Shown here one piece after another: positions 7,980-15,445 of a DNA stretch of 34,402 nt. Source of the stretch: Solidesulfovibrio magneticus str. Maddingley MBC34 (GTDB lineage: Bacteria > Desulfobacterota > Desulfovibrionia > Desulfovibrionales > Desulfovibrionaceae); contig ALAO01000115.1 in NCBI GenBank assembly GCA_000307955.1, positions 1 through 34,402 on the forward strand, written 5' to 3'. A program made the position numbers and the translations under genes. Under the pieces are notes generated by a model that did not search any database, was not told the DNA's origin, and worked only from the letters and a program-made list of their open reading frames with translations. Numbering within the stretch: the first letter of the stretch is position 1; each line of letters starts with the position of its first letter.

Positions 7980-8546
7980 ATGAACCGCGCCATCGCCACC
8001 CTGCTCGCGGCATTTGCCGCGCTGGCCCCGCCTGCCCTGGCGTCAGCCCAGGAATACACCCAGGGGACGAGCTACGTCGAACCCCGGGGCGGCGTCTATG
8101 CAACCACCAACCCCAACGTCAACGTGGTCGGCACCTATGGCGGCGCGGCCGGCCATTACGTCGCCGACGGCGTGGCCATTGAGGCCGAAGGCCTGGGCTA
8201 CGCCGTGGACCAGACCACCAAGACGCCCACGCCCCTTGGCATGGCCTCCAGGCAGGAAACCACGAATGCGGCCGGCGTGGCGGCCATGGCCCGGTGGAAC
8301 TTCGTGCGCACGCCCAAGGGAACACTGTTCGTCGGCGCGGGCGGCGGCGGCGTTTTCTCCGACAAGGAGTTGCCCTACAACGGGTCCAAGCAGGCCGGAA
8401 CCGGTCAGGCCGACCTCGGCGCGTCCGTGGCGCTCGGCAAGAACGTCAGCCTCAAGGCCGCCGGGAGGTACCAGCATCTGGGCGCGTTTTCCGACAACAG
8501 CGTGAACAGCGTTGGCGGCAACATCGGTCTCAAGATCAGCTTTTAG
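7980..8546 (+). CDS. Small outer-membrane beta-barrel protein (PagL-like shape)
   Basis: A 188-residue exported protein with a signal peptide (NRAIATLLAAFAALAPPALA, cleavage near ASA-Q). Alternating aromatic/small strands and a C-terminal phenylalanine (NIGLKISF) are typical of a barrel inserted by BAM. The end of the protein (RYQHLGAFSDNSVNSVGG) resembles the catalytic region of PagL-type lipid A deacylases, but the serine expected two residues after the histidine is glycine here, so catalysis is doubtful. The start is the ATG at 7980, with AAGGAG just before; upstream in-frame starts overlap the YbjQ-like gene. It is co-transcribed from the sigma-54 promoter. No terminator follows it until 8729. 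Confidence 0.85.
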   Translation: MNRAIATLLAAFAALAPPALASAQEYTQGTSYVEPRGGVYATTNPNVNVVGTYGGAAGHYVADGVAIEAEGLGYAVDQTTKTPTPLGMASRQETTNAAGVAAMARWNFVRTPKGTLFVGAGGGGVFSDKELPYNGSKQAGTGQADLGASVALGKNVSLKAAGRYQHLGAFSDNSVNSVGGNIGLKISF

Positions 8547-8586
8547 GCCGATCCTCCTTGTCGCCTGGAGCAGGAGAAGGCTTGCC

Positions 8587-8616
8587 GGGGCGCGGACCGC
8601 ACCCCGTGTCGATGCC
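8587..8616 (-). promoter_or_regulatory. Candidate bacterial SECIS element after the UGA codon
   Basis: On the minus strand, exactly 18 bases after UGA (8619-8617), comes the loop GGUCC (8598-8594). It is held by a seven-pair stem, GGGGUGC (8605-8599) with GCGCCCC (8593-8587), containing one G-U pair. E. coli fdhF, as I recall it, has GGUCU in its apical loop at the same 18-base distance after its UGA. Loop size, a leading G and stem length fit general bacterial SECIS rules. No T-run follows on either strand, so it is not an intrinsic terminator. GC-rich DNA forms chance hairpins, so this is a candidate. Confidence 0.5.
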
Positions 8617-8706
8617 TCAGCCCCGGATGCCGAGCTTGGGGAAGACGAAGCGGACCACCACGAACCAGCCGACCAGCACGGCGCAAAAGATCAGTATATC
8701 GTTCAT
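8617..8706 (-). CDS. Tiny membrane protein, 29 residues to UGA; candidate selenoprotein extending to 8536
   Basis: From the ATG at 8706 the product has one transmembrane helix (ILIFCAVLVGWFVVVRFVF) followed by PKLGIRG, then UGA at 8619-8617. I recall small proteins of the pattern helix-LPKLG-V-x-T-Cys in related bacteria, with the Cys where the UGA lies here; that is memory and must be checked. After the UGA the frame stays open for 26 codons (GIDTGCGPRPGK, then a Pro/charged tail) to a UGA at 8538-8536. A hairpin of bacterial SECIS type sits at the right distance. If UGA is read as selenocysteine the product is 56 residues, with U30 on the cytoplasmic side by the positive-inside rule. The ribosome site is weak. 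The function is unknown. Confidence 0.6.
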   Translation of the reverse strand: MNDILIFCAVLVGWFVVVRFVFPKLGIRG

Positions 8707-8728
8707 GGGCCGAAGATAACACAGGCCA

Positions 8729-8759
8729 CGCGGCGGCGGAAGGGCCGCCGCGCCTTTTT
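8729..8759 (+). terminator. Intrinsic terminator, plus strand
   Basis: CGCGGCGGC (8729-8737) pairs perfectly with GCCGCCGCG (8744-8752) around a six-base loop, followed by CC and five T (8755-8759). It is the first plus-strand terminator after the barrel gene, so the sigma-54 transcript probably runs antisense through the tiny minus-strand gene and ends here. Confidence 0.8.
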
Positions 8760-8831
8760 GGCGTCCCCGCGTTCCTTGCAAGGCCGTGCCTGATCTGCTA
8801 ACGGTTCGGGATAACGAGCAAACAATGGCCG

Positions 8832-10262
8832 ATGCTGTCGGAATCCCAACATCTTTTCCAGCGTCAGGACCCAAGCGGAGCCGCCGTGGAATTTGAGCAG
8901 CACCTGGCAGCCATCGTGAACACCATGAGCGAGGGGTTGCTCCTGGTCGGGGCCGACGGCGGCATCGTCATGATCAACGAAGCCCTGTCCCGGATGACCG
9001 GCTATGCCCGGGACGAACTCCTGGGCCATGCCTGCAGCGTGCTCGACTGCGACGGCTGCCAGCGCGAGCGCGGCCAGGGCGGCGCGGCCTGGTGTCGGCT
9101 TTTCGCCGAAAAAACCACCCGGGCCAAGCATTGCACCATCCGGCGCAAGGACGGCTCGTATCTGCCGGTGCTCAAAAACCAGACGCTTCTGCGCGACGAG
9201 GCGGGCAAACCGCTGTTTGCCGTGGAGACCCTCACCGATCTCTCCGAAGTCATCGGCCTGGACCGCAAGGTGGAGGAACTCACCCGCCTGCTTTCGGCCG
9301 AGGAGGGTTTTCACGGGCTGATCGGCCAGTCCGAGGCCATGCGCCGGGTCTTCGATCTCCTGGAGCGGGCCGCCGGCAGCGACGCCCCGGTGCTCATCAC
9401 CGGCGAATCCGGCACCGGCAAGGAACTGGCCGCCCGGGCCATCCACGAGATCGGTCGGCGGCGGCGGGGGCCTTTCGTGCAGTTCAGCTGCGCCGCCCTG
9501 ACCGAATCGCTTTTGGAAAGCGAACTCTTCGGCCATGCCAAGGGGGCGTTCACCGGCGCGACGCGCCACCGCCAAGGCCGGTTCGAGGCCGCCGACGGCG
9601 GCGACATCTTTCTTGACGAGATCGGCGACGCCCCGGCTTCCATCCAGGTCAAGCTCTTGCGCGTGCTCGAATCCAAGACCTTCGAGCGGGTGGGCGAGAG
9701 CCGGCCGATACGGGCCGACGCCCGCGTCATTTCGGCCACCAACCGCGACCTGGCCCGGCTCGTGGCCGAGGGGCGCTTTCGCGAGGATCTGTTCTTCCGC
9801 GTCAACGTCATCCCGATCACCTTGCCGCCCCTGCGCGAGCGTCTGGAAGACCTGGCTCCCCTGGCCGAACATTTCCTGTGCCGTCTGGCCCATCAGGCCG
9901 GCCGGACGGTTCCTTCCATCGCCCCGGAAGCCATGCGCCTGCTGGCCGCCCATCCCTGGCCGGGCAACGTGCGCGAACTGAAAAGCGCCCTGGAATACGC
10001 CTTTGTTGTCACCGACGCCGGACCGGTGGAGCCGAGGCATCTGCCGCCGGCGCTTATCGCAGCGGCCGCTCCCGACGCCCTGCGCGAGGTCTGCCGGGCG
10101 GCGACGCCCGTAGCCGCCGGCCGCGACGAACTGGTGGACGCCCTGCGCCGGGCCGGCGGCAACCGTTCCGAGGCCGCGCGCCTGCTGGGCGTTAGCCGGG
10201 GCACCATTCTCAACCGCATGCGCCGCTACGGCGTGGATTCCAAACATGTCCTCGATTTTTAA
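8832..10262 (+). CDS. Sigma-54-dependent activator: PAS, AAA+, Fis-type HTH
   Basis: A 476-residue enhancer-binding protein. A PAS domain (about 22-140) carries a cysteine cluster (C67, C73, C76, C88), which suggests redox, metal or Fe-S sensing. The AAA+ domain (about 160-395) has Walker A GESGTGKE (191-198), the sigma-54 contact loop GAFTGA (238-243) and Walker B GGDIFLDEIG (256-265). A Fis-type helix-turn-helix follows (433-464, NRSEAARLLGVSRGTILNRM). There is no phosphorylated receiver domain. The ATG at 8832 has no good ribosome site; an in-frame GTG at 8886, with GGAG before it, loses only 18 residues ahead of the PAS domain and may be the real start. It most likely controls the sigma-54 promoter at 7467. 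Confidence 0.93.
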   Translation: MLSESQHLFQRQDPSGAAVEFEQHLAAIVNTMSEGLLLVGADGGIVMINEALSRMTGYARDELLGHACSVLDCDGCQRERGQGGAAWCRLFAEKTTRAKHCTIRRKDGSYLPVLKNQTLLRDEAGKPLFAVETLTDLSEVIGLDRKVEELTRLLSAEEGFHGLIGQSEAMRRVFDLLERAAGSDAPVLITGESGTGKELAARAIHEIGRRRRGPFVQFSCAALTESLLESELFGHAKGAFTGATRHRQGRFEAADGGDIFLDEIGDAPASIQVKLLRVLESKTFERVGESRPIRADARVISATNRDLARLVAEGRFREDLFFRVNVIPITLPPLRERLEDLAPLAEHFLCRLAHQAGRTVPSIAPEAMRLLAAHPWPGNVRELKSALEYAFVVTDAGPVEPRHLPPALIAAAAPDALREVCRAATPVAAGRDELVDALRRAGGNRSEAARLLGVSRGTILNRMRRYGVDSKHVLDF

Positions 10263-11073
10263 CCGACTGCGGCGAGGAGGGCTGGCCCTGTTGGCTCTTC
10301 TGCTCGTGTTGCCGGCCCTGGCCGCCGGCGCTCCGGTCCTGCCCGCCGTGGCCAAGGCCCGGCTGCCCCATGACCCGAGCGCCTTTACCCAGGGACTTTT
10401 TTACCGCGACGGCGTGTTTTACGAGAGCACCGGTTTGTACGGCCGTTCCAGCCTGCGTCGAGTCGATCCGGCCACGGGCCGGGTGCTTGCTGGGCGCGAA
10501 CTGCCCCGGGAACTTTTCGGCGAGGGCCTGGCCCAGGTCGGCGACGTTCTCTATCAGCTGACCTGGCGGGAAGGCCGGGTGCTCCTGGCCGATCCGGCCG
10601 ACCTGTCGCCCCGGGGCGAGCTGCCCCTGCCCACCGAAGGTTGGGGGGCGTGCGCCCTGGACGGCAAACTCGTGGTCAGCGACGGCTCGGACAAACTGTT
10701 TTTTTACGATCCCAAGACCATGGCCGCCCTTGGCTCGGTCGCCGTTACCGATGACGGCAGGCCCGTTCCCCGGCTCAACGAACTGGAAATCGTGGCCGGG
10801 CGCATTTGGGCCAATGTCTGGGGCGACAACCGAATTGCCGTCATCGATCCGGCCACGGGGCGGGTTGCGGCCTGGGTGGACTGCTCGGGGCTGCGTCCAG
10901 GGACGGTGGCTGTGGATTTCGAGAACGTGCTCAATGGCATCGCCCACGATCCGGCCACGGGCCGGGTCTGGGTCACGGGCAAGCGCTGGCCCGAAATCTA
11001 TGAAATCGTCGTGCCGGGACTGCCCACGGGCGGAGCTCCCTTGTCGGGGCTTGGCGGCGGAGCAAAACCATGA
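10246..11073 (+). CDS. Glutaminyl-peptide cyclotransferase, exported
   Basis: A 275-residue protein of the five-bladed beta-propeller glutaminyl cyclase family, which turns N-terminal Gln into pyroglutamate. A signal peptide (LALLALLLVLPALAAGAP) targets it to the periplasm. Family motifs in order: FTQGL (about 46), YESTGLYGRSSLR, FGEGLAQ, YQLTW, TEGWGAC, SDGSDKLFFYDP, LNELEIVAGRIWANVW and the LNGIA segment. The reading frame overlaps the activator gene by 17 bases, so the start is translationally coupled. Its stop overlaps the next gene as ATGA. The 17-base overlap ties it to the sigma-54 activator in one transcript, though no functional link between the two is obvious. Confidence 0.92.
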   Translation: MSSIFNRLRRGGLALLALLLVLPALAAGAPVLPAVAKARLPHDPSAFTQGLFYRDGVFYESTGLYGRSSLRRVDPATGRVLAGRELPRELFGEGLAQVGDVLYQLTWREGRVLLADPADLSPRGELPLPTEGWGACALDGKLVVSDGSDKLFFYDPKTMAALGSVAVTDDGRPVPRLNELEIVAGRIWANVWGDNRIAVIDPATGRVAAWVDCSGLRPGTVAVDFENVLNGIAHDPATGRVWVTGKRWPEIYEIVVPGLPTGGAPLSGLGGGAKP

Positions 11074-11348
11074 CCACGGCTGAGCAGGCGTATGCCAAGG
11101 CAGGCAGGATGAAGCAGAAGTGCAGGATGTGCCGGTACTGGAAGGGACCCATCCCTCCCGAACACCGCTATTGTCCGCCCGAGGAGATGCAGGGCGGGGA
11201 GTGGGGCTATTGCAAGCGCCATGCGCCGTCTCCGGCCACCGTGCCGGTGGAGCAGGCCCGGGGCAAGAGCTATGTGGCCATGTGGCCGGAAACCCAGGCC
11301 GAGGACCTGTGCGGGGACTTCATGCTCATCCCCCTGCACAAGGAATAG
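11070..11348 (+). CDS. Cys-rich small protein, possibly metal-binding
   Basis: A 92-residue soluble protein with five cysteines in an ordered pattern: CRMC (18-21), C35, GYCKRH (C48, H51) and LCGDF (C81). I recall similar short proteins in proteobacteria with C-x2-C, CxRxxP and W-CGxF blocks and no assigned function. Zinc or another metal site is plausible. The ATG overlaps the glutaminyl cyclase stop (ATGA). It is the last gene of the unit; a weak GCAGG/CCTGC hairpin at about 11426-11439 lies downstream. Confidence 0.8.
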   Translation: MTTAEQAYAKAGRMKQKCRMCRYWKGPIPPEHRYCPPEEMQGGEWGYCKRHAPSPATVPVEQARGKSYVAMWPETQAEDLCGDFMLIPLHKE

Positions 11349-11455
11349 GTTGCAAGCCGTCCGGGCGGAGTCCGGCGTCGCATGGGCGAAAAGCGCCCGC
11401 AGCGTCGCGCCGGTACAAGCCTCGGCAGGTTTTCCTGCTGGAAGCGCTTGTCTGG

Positions 11456-12253
11456 TTACTGTGAGGCGCTTTGGTCCGGGACCTGACGGGCGAGGAGCCA
11501 CAGCCCGAACATGATGACCGGAAGGCTTAAAATCTGGCCCATGGTCAGCCAGCCGAAGGCCAGGTAGCCGAGCTGGGGATCAGGCAGGCGCACGAACTCC
11601 ACGGCAAAGCGGAACAGGCCGTAGCAGACGCAAAACACGCCGCTGACCGCGCCGGATTGGCGCTTTTTGCCGGAATAGAGCCAGACGATGAGGAACAGGG
11701 CCGCGCCTTCCAACAGCGCTTCGTAGAGCTGGGAAGGATGGCGCGGCACGCCTCCGGCCCGGGGATCGGGGAACACCACGCCCCAGGGCAGGTCGGTGGC
11801 CTTGCCCCACAGTTCGCCGTTGATGAAGTTGCCGATGCGGCCGGCAAAGAGCCCGAACGGGGCCAGGGGAGCGGTGAAGTCGGCCACGCCCCAGAAGCCC
11901 TTGCCGGTTTTTCGTCCGAAAAACCACACCACCGCTAGCACGCCGAGAAAGCCGCCGTGAAAGGACATTCCCCCCTGCCAGACCTGGACCAGGGTCAAGG
12001 GATTGGCCAGAAAAGCCGGCAGATCGTAAAACAGCATGTACCCCAGCCGGCCGCCGACGACCACGCCAAGGACCATGTAGGTGACGAGATCGTCGACCTG
12101 AAGCGGGGTCCAGCCTGATCCCGGGCGTGAAGCCCGATACCGTCCAAGCAGCCAGGCCGCGGCGAAGCCGATCAAGTACATGAGGCCGTACCAGCGGATG
12201 GACAGGGGGCCGAGGCTGACGGCCACGGGATCGAATTGGGGATGCACGAACAT
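11456..12253 (-). CDS. lgt: Prolipoprotein diacylglyceryl transferase
   Basis: Lgt moves diacylglycerol from phosphatidylglycerol to the lipobox cysteine of prelipoproteins in the inner membrane. The 265-residue protein has seven hydrophobic segments and the family signature [13 protein letters not shown] (138-150), the conserved SFHGG (97-101) and [13 protein letters not shown]. Length is normal. GGAG lies about nine bases before the ATG at 12253. The gene stands alone on the minus strand, 173 bases downstream of the TPR gene's stop. Confidence 0.97.
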   Translation of the reverse strand: MFVHPQFDPVAVSLGPLSIRWYGLMYLIGFAAAWLLGRYRASRPGSGWTPLQVDDLVTYMVLGVVVGGRLGYMLFYDLPAFLANPLTLVQVWQGGMSFHGGFLGVLAVVWFFGRKTGKGFWGVADFTAPLAPFGLFAGRIGNFINGELWGKATDLPWGVVFPDPRAGGVPRHPSQLYEALLEGAALFLIVWLYSGKKRQSGAVSGVFCVCYGLFRFAVEFVRLPDPQLGYLAFGWLTMGQILSLPVIMFGLWLLARQVPDQSASQ

Positions 12254-12337
12254 GGGTATGGCTCCGGTTATGCAGGCCGCCGGCCGAGGTTGGGACTGGG
12301 CGCGGAGGGGATGTTACGCTGGTTCAGGGGCGCGCTG

Positions 12338-12356
12338 TTGACGTTTACGGCGTCAA
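12338..12356. promoter_or_regulatory. Inverted repeat upstream of lgt
   Basis: TTGACG (12338-12343) and CGTCAA (12351-12356) face each other across seven bases in the gap upstream of lgt. It could be an operator. The half site resembles the TGACGTCA palindromes at 7104-7120, which may be chance. Confidence 0.3.
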
Positions 12357-12426
12357 GCGGTCTGGACGTGGCTTTTGAACGGCAATCTCGTGCAACAAGC
12401 GACCGGGAAGGGACAGGCGGCCGCCT

Positions 12427-13770
12427 TTAGCGCCCGGCGCCCATTTCCAGCAGCAGGGCCTTGGCTTTTTCGTAGTGCGGATTGAGTTCCAAGGCTTTTT
12501 TCAGATAATCGACGGCCGGGTCTTTCTTGCCGTAGCGCCGGTAGACGGTGGCGATGTTGTAGCACACGGCCTCGCCGTTCTTCCACAGCTCCGGGTTGAG
12601 CGACAAGGCTCGGTCCAGGAATTGGTAGGCTTCGATGTACTGCCGGCCCTCGGTGTAGGCCATGGAAATGTTGTAGTAAAGGCCCGGGTCGTCGGGGGAA
12701 ATCTTGAGGGCCTTGCGGTATTCCGTGATGGCTTCCTGCCATTTGCCCTGGCGGCGCAGCATCAGCCCCAGCCGGTTGAAGGTCTCGATGTCCGAGCGGT
12801 CGAGCATGTTCTTGCGGGTGTTCAGCGATTGGCGCAGGTACTGCTCGGACAGTTCAGGGGCGGATTCCATGCAGCGGGCGGCGATGGACTGGGTGACCCG
12901 GCTGACGGCGTCCAGGGCTTCCTTGGTGGCGATACGCACGGCCATGTCAAAGGCCGCCTTGGCTTTTTCGGGTTCGCCGAGCTTGACGTAGCCCGCGCCG
13001 ATGTCGACCTTGCGCTCGACATTGAGCGGCGAGAGTTTGTCCAGGCGTTCCAGAAACTTGAGTTCCTCGGTGGTATTGCCTTCCTCGTGGTGGAGTTCGG
13101 CGATCTTTTTGAGGGGATCAAGAAACAGGCGCGCGCCCTTTTCGGCCTGGGTGTAGGCGCGAAGGGCCTCGTCCTTCTTGCCCAGCGCCCGCAGGGCATC
13201 GCCCATGAGGAGCAGGCCCGAAGGGCTGTTGGCCTTGAGCTCAAGCACCTGTTTGGCGATTTTGGCCGCTTCCAGGGCGTCGCCCATTTCCAGGCATTGC
13301 CGGCCCTGGTCCATGAGTTCGCCAAGCTGGCCCCGGGGCTTGACCGTGAAGGCGATCTTTTCGATGAGGGTATCGGCCGAGATGGGCTTGGTGATGATGT
13401 TGTCCGCGCCGAGTTCATGGAGCAGGACCAACTTGTCGCGCTCGACCTCGGTGGTCAGCACCACGACGTAGAGGTCGCTGGAGTAATCGTTTTTCAAATA
13501 GCGGATGACGTCGGACGTGTTGCGGCCCTCCAGTTCCCGTTCAATGAAGACGACGATCTTGTGATTCTTGGCGCGTAGCTGTTTGATGTTCCTGGGCAGC
13601 TGTTCGGTAGCGACAATGTTGTGGACACACTCGTCCTTGATGGTGAGATGGCGAAGCAGGGTGCTGCGCAGGTTCTTGTTGAAGATTGGATCGGTGCTGA
13701 CGACGAGAAATACGCCGTTTTGCAGGGCGATGAATTCCCGGACGTCGTCGTCATACTGCTTGTTTTTCAT
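12427..13770 (-). CDS. TPR protein with degenerate N-terminal receiver domain
   Basis: A 447-residue cytoplasmic protein. Residues 17-140 have a CheY-like fold: FLVVSTDPIF at the start, VVVLTTEVE for the fourth strand and the late lysine in TKPI (127-130). The phospho-acceptor aspartate is missing; the third strand reads KIVVFIEREL, with Glu at 77 near the expected place. It is therefore probably a pseudo-receiver that acts by protein contact. Residues 145-445 contain several tetratricopeptide repeats, the clearest at about 345-440 (DDPGLYYNISMAYTEGRQYI; AVCYNIATVYRRYGKKDPAV). A scaffold role in a signalling or motility complex is likely, but no partner can be named. panB lies upstream of it in transcription, 51 bases away. 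Confidence 0.88.
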   Translation of the reverse strand: MKNKQYDDDVREFIALQNGVFLVVSTDPIFNKNLRSTLLRHLTIKDECVHNIVATEQLPRNIKQLRAKNHKIVVFIERELEGRNTSDVIRYLKNDYSSDLYVVVLTTEVERDKLVLLHELGADNIITKPISADTLIEKIAFTVKPRGQLGELMDQGRQCLEMGDALEAAKIAKQVLELKANSPSGLLLMGDALRALGKKDEALRAYTQAEKGARLFLDPLKKIAELHHEEGNTTEELKFLERLDKLSPLNVERKVDIGAGYVKLGEPEKAKAAFDMAVRIATKEALDAVSRVTQSIAARCMESAPELSEQYLRQSLNTRKNMLDRSDIETFNRLGLMLRRQGKWQEAITEYRKALKISPDDPGLYYNISMAYTEGRQYIEAYQFLDRALSLNPELWKNGEAVCYNIATVYRRYGKKDPAVDYLKKALELNPHYEKAKALLLEMGAGR

Positions 13771-13821
13771 GCATTGCTCATAAAAAGTGGATGCGTCGCG
13801 TCACGAAAAAGGAAGGCGGGA

Positions 13822-14694
13822 TCAGGCTCTGTGCCCGTCTTCTTCGCCCGCTTCCGGCGTGAGAAGGGCCTCGAAGGCGGTCTGGGCTTCGGACGCCATG
13901 GAAAAACTATGTTCAGCCCCCGGAAAGTCCGAATTTCTAACCGCCTCGGCGTAGCCCGTCAACGCCGCCACGGCCTGTTCGCCCAAGTTGCCGAATTGCT
14001 TGACGAAACGTGGACGCATCCGGTCGTAGAGTCCAAGCACGTCATGGAAAACCAGCACCTGACCGTCGCAGTCCGGCCCGGCGCCGATGCCGATGGTGGT
14101 GATGGGCACGGTCCGGGTCACGGCGGCGGCCACGGGCGCGGGTATGCATTCCAGCACCACGGCGAAACAGCCGGCCTCGGCTAGGGCCATGGCGTCGGTG
14201 ACCAGCTCGGCGGCCGCCTCGGCCGTCTTGGACTGGACCTTGAATCCGCCAAGGGCCGCCACATGCTGGGGCGTCAGGCCGACATGGCCGAGTACCGGGA
14301 TGCCGGCGGCGACCATGGCCCGCACCTGGGGCACGATGGCGCGCCCGCCCTCGACCTTGACCGCGCCGGCCCGGCCTTCCTTGAGAAAGCGTCCGGCATT
14401 GGCCACGGCCGTCTCCACCGAAGCCTGGTACGACATAAAGGGCATGTCCGCCACCACCAGGGCCGTCCCGGCGCCCCGGGCCACGGCCCGGACGTGATGG
14501 AGCATCTCCTCCATGGTGACCGAGAGCGTGTCGTCGTGGCCAAGGACCACCATGGCCAGGGAATCGCCCACAAGGATCATGTCCACGCCGGCCGCCTCGG
14601 CCAACCGGGCCGAGGTGAAATCATAGGCGGCCAGCATGACGATCTTGCGAACGCCCTTGGCGGCGGCGACGTCGGGGGCGGTGGTGCGCGGCAT
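13822..14694 (-). CDS. panB: 3-methyl-2-oxobutanoate hydroxymethyltransferase
   Basis: PanB makes ketopantoate from 2-oxoisovalerate using methylene-tetrahydrofolate, the first committed step to pantothenate and CoA. The 290-residue protein shows KIVMLAAYDFTSARLAEAAG, the metal-binding VGDSLAMVVLG, the ADMPFMSYQ strand and the GGRAI and GHVGLTPQ blocks of the family, plus IGIGAGPDCDGQVLVFHD near the end. The ATG at 14694 is chosen because AAGGAG lies at a normal distance; the frame remains open 31 codons further upstream, but without a ribosome site. It is divergent from trmH with 55 bases between, and probably co-transcribed with the downstream TPR gene. Confidence 0.96.
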   Translation of the reverse strand: MPRTTAPDVAAAKGVRKIVMLAAYDFTSARLAEAAGVDMILVGDSLAMVVLGHDDTLSVTMEEMLHHVRAVARGAGTALVVADMPFMSYQASVETAVANAGRFLKEGRAGAVKVEGGRAIVPQVRAMVAAGIPVLGHVGLTPQHVAALGGFKVQSKTAEAAAELVTDAMALAEAGCFAVVLECIPAPVAAAVTRTVPITTIGIGAGPDCDGQVLVFHDVLGLYDRMRPRFVKQFGNLGEQAVAALTGYAEAVRNSDFPGAEHSFSMASEAQTAFEALLTPEAGEEDGHRA

Positions 14695-14749
14695 GGCGAA
14701 ACTCCTTGGTTCTTGCGCCGAAACCCGGATTGGCCTATGTGCCTCGGCC

Positions 14750-15340
14750 ATGCGCGACTGCATCACCGAGCGCCGGGTTAGGCGCATTGAGGAAGTCCTG
14801 GCCAGGCGTCAGACCGATCTGACCCTGGTTATCAACAACATTCACGATCCCCACAACGTGTCGGCCATCTTGCGGAGCTGCGACGCGTTTGGCATCCACC
14901 GGGTGCATCTGCTCTACACCGACACGGCCTTTCCGGCCCTGGGTAAAAAATCCTCGGGCTCGGCCAAGAAGTGGGTGGAGACCGTGCGCCACAAGGACGC
15001 CGCCTCCCTGGCCGCGACCCTCAAAGGCCAAGGCTTTCGGCTTGTGGCCACAAGCTTCACCGAGACGGCCGTCCCTCTGCAAAAGTGGGATCTCACCACG
15101 AAAACGGCCATCATTCTCGGCAACGAGCACAGTGGGGTGGACGAGGATTTGGCCCCCCACGTGGACGGAGCGCTCTATATCCCCATGATGGGCATGGTGC
15201 AAAGCCTAAACGTGTCGGTAGCCGCGGCGGTCATCCTCTACGAGGGCTTCCGCCAGCTCGAAGCCGCCGGCCGATACGACGCGCCCTGCATCGAATCCGA
15301 GGAAATGGCCCGCCTGGTCAAGCTGTGGTGCAGCAAATAA
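14750..15340 (+). CDS. trmH: tRNA (guanosine-2'-O-)-methyltransferase, SpoU/TrmH family
   Basis: A 196-residue SPOUT methyltransferase, most like TrmH, which methylates the ribose of G18 in tRNA with S-adenosylmethionine. The start region RIEEVLARRQTDLTLVI matches the E. coli TrmH entry segment. The three knot motifs are present: DPHNVSAILRSCDAFG, ILGNEHSGVDEDL and IPMMGMVQSLNVSVAAAVIL. The ATG at 14750 is preferred because the homologous enzyme begins there; the frame is open 38 codons further but would overlap panB on the other strand. The ribosome site is weak. A strong terminator follows. Confidence 0.9.
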   Translation: MRDCITERRVRRIEEVLARRQTDLTLVINNIHDPHNVSAILRSCDAFGIHRVHLLYTDTAFPALGKKSSGSAKKWVETVRHKDAASLAATLKGQGFRLVATSFTETAVPLQKWDLTTKTAIILGNEHSGVDEDLAPHVDGALYIPMMGMVQSLNVSVAAAVILYEGFRQLEAAGRYDAPCIESEEMARLVKLWCSK

Positions 15341-15375
15341 GCTGACGCCGTCGTCGCCGCCCGGAGTCCGCCGGG

Positions 15376-15415
15376 CGGCCGGCCCGTCGCTGTTCGGGCC
15401 GGCCGGCCGTTTTTT
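15376..15415 (+). terminator. Intrinsic terminator after trmH
   Basis: CGGCCGGCCC (15376-15385) pairs with GGGCCGGCCG (15396-15405) across a ten-base loop, and six T follow at 15410-15415. A second, overlapping hairpin (GCCGCCCGG at 15356-15364 with CCGGGCGGC at 15371-15379) shares bases with its left arm and could compete with it. Confidence 0.85.
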
Positions 15416-15445
15416 ACGGCCTGCCTGGCCATCCGTCGGGCCGTT

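Noticed and set aside
8587-8605. GC hairpin downstream of the barrel gene as a plus-strand terminator
   Set aside because: No T-run follows on either strand; a real terminator lies at 8729-8759. It fits a SECIS better.
8703-10355. 550-codon open frame on the minus strand opposite the sigma-54 activator
   Set aside because: Shadow frame; the plus strand encodes an intact PAS-AAA-Fis protein with all motifs.
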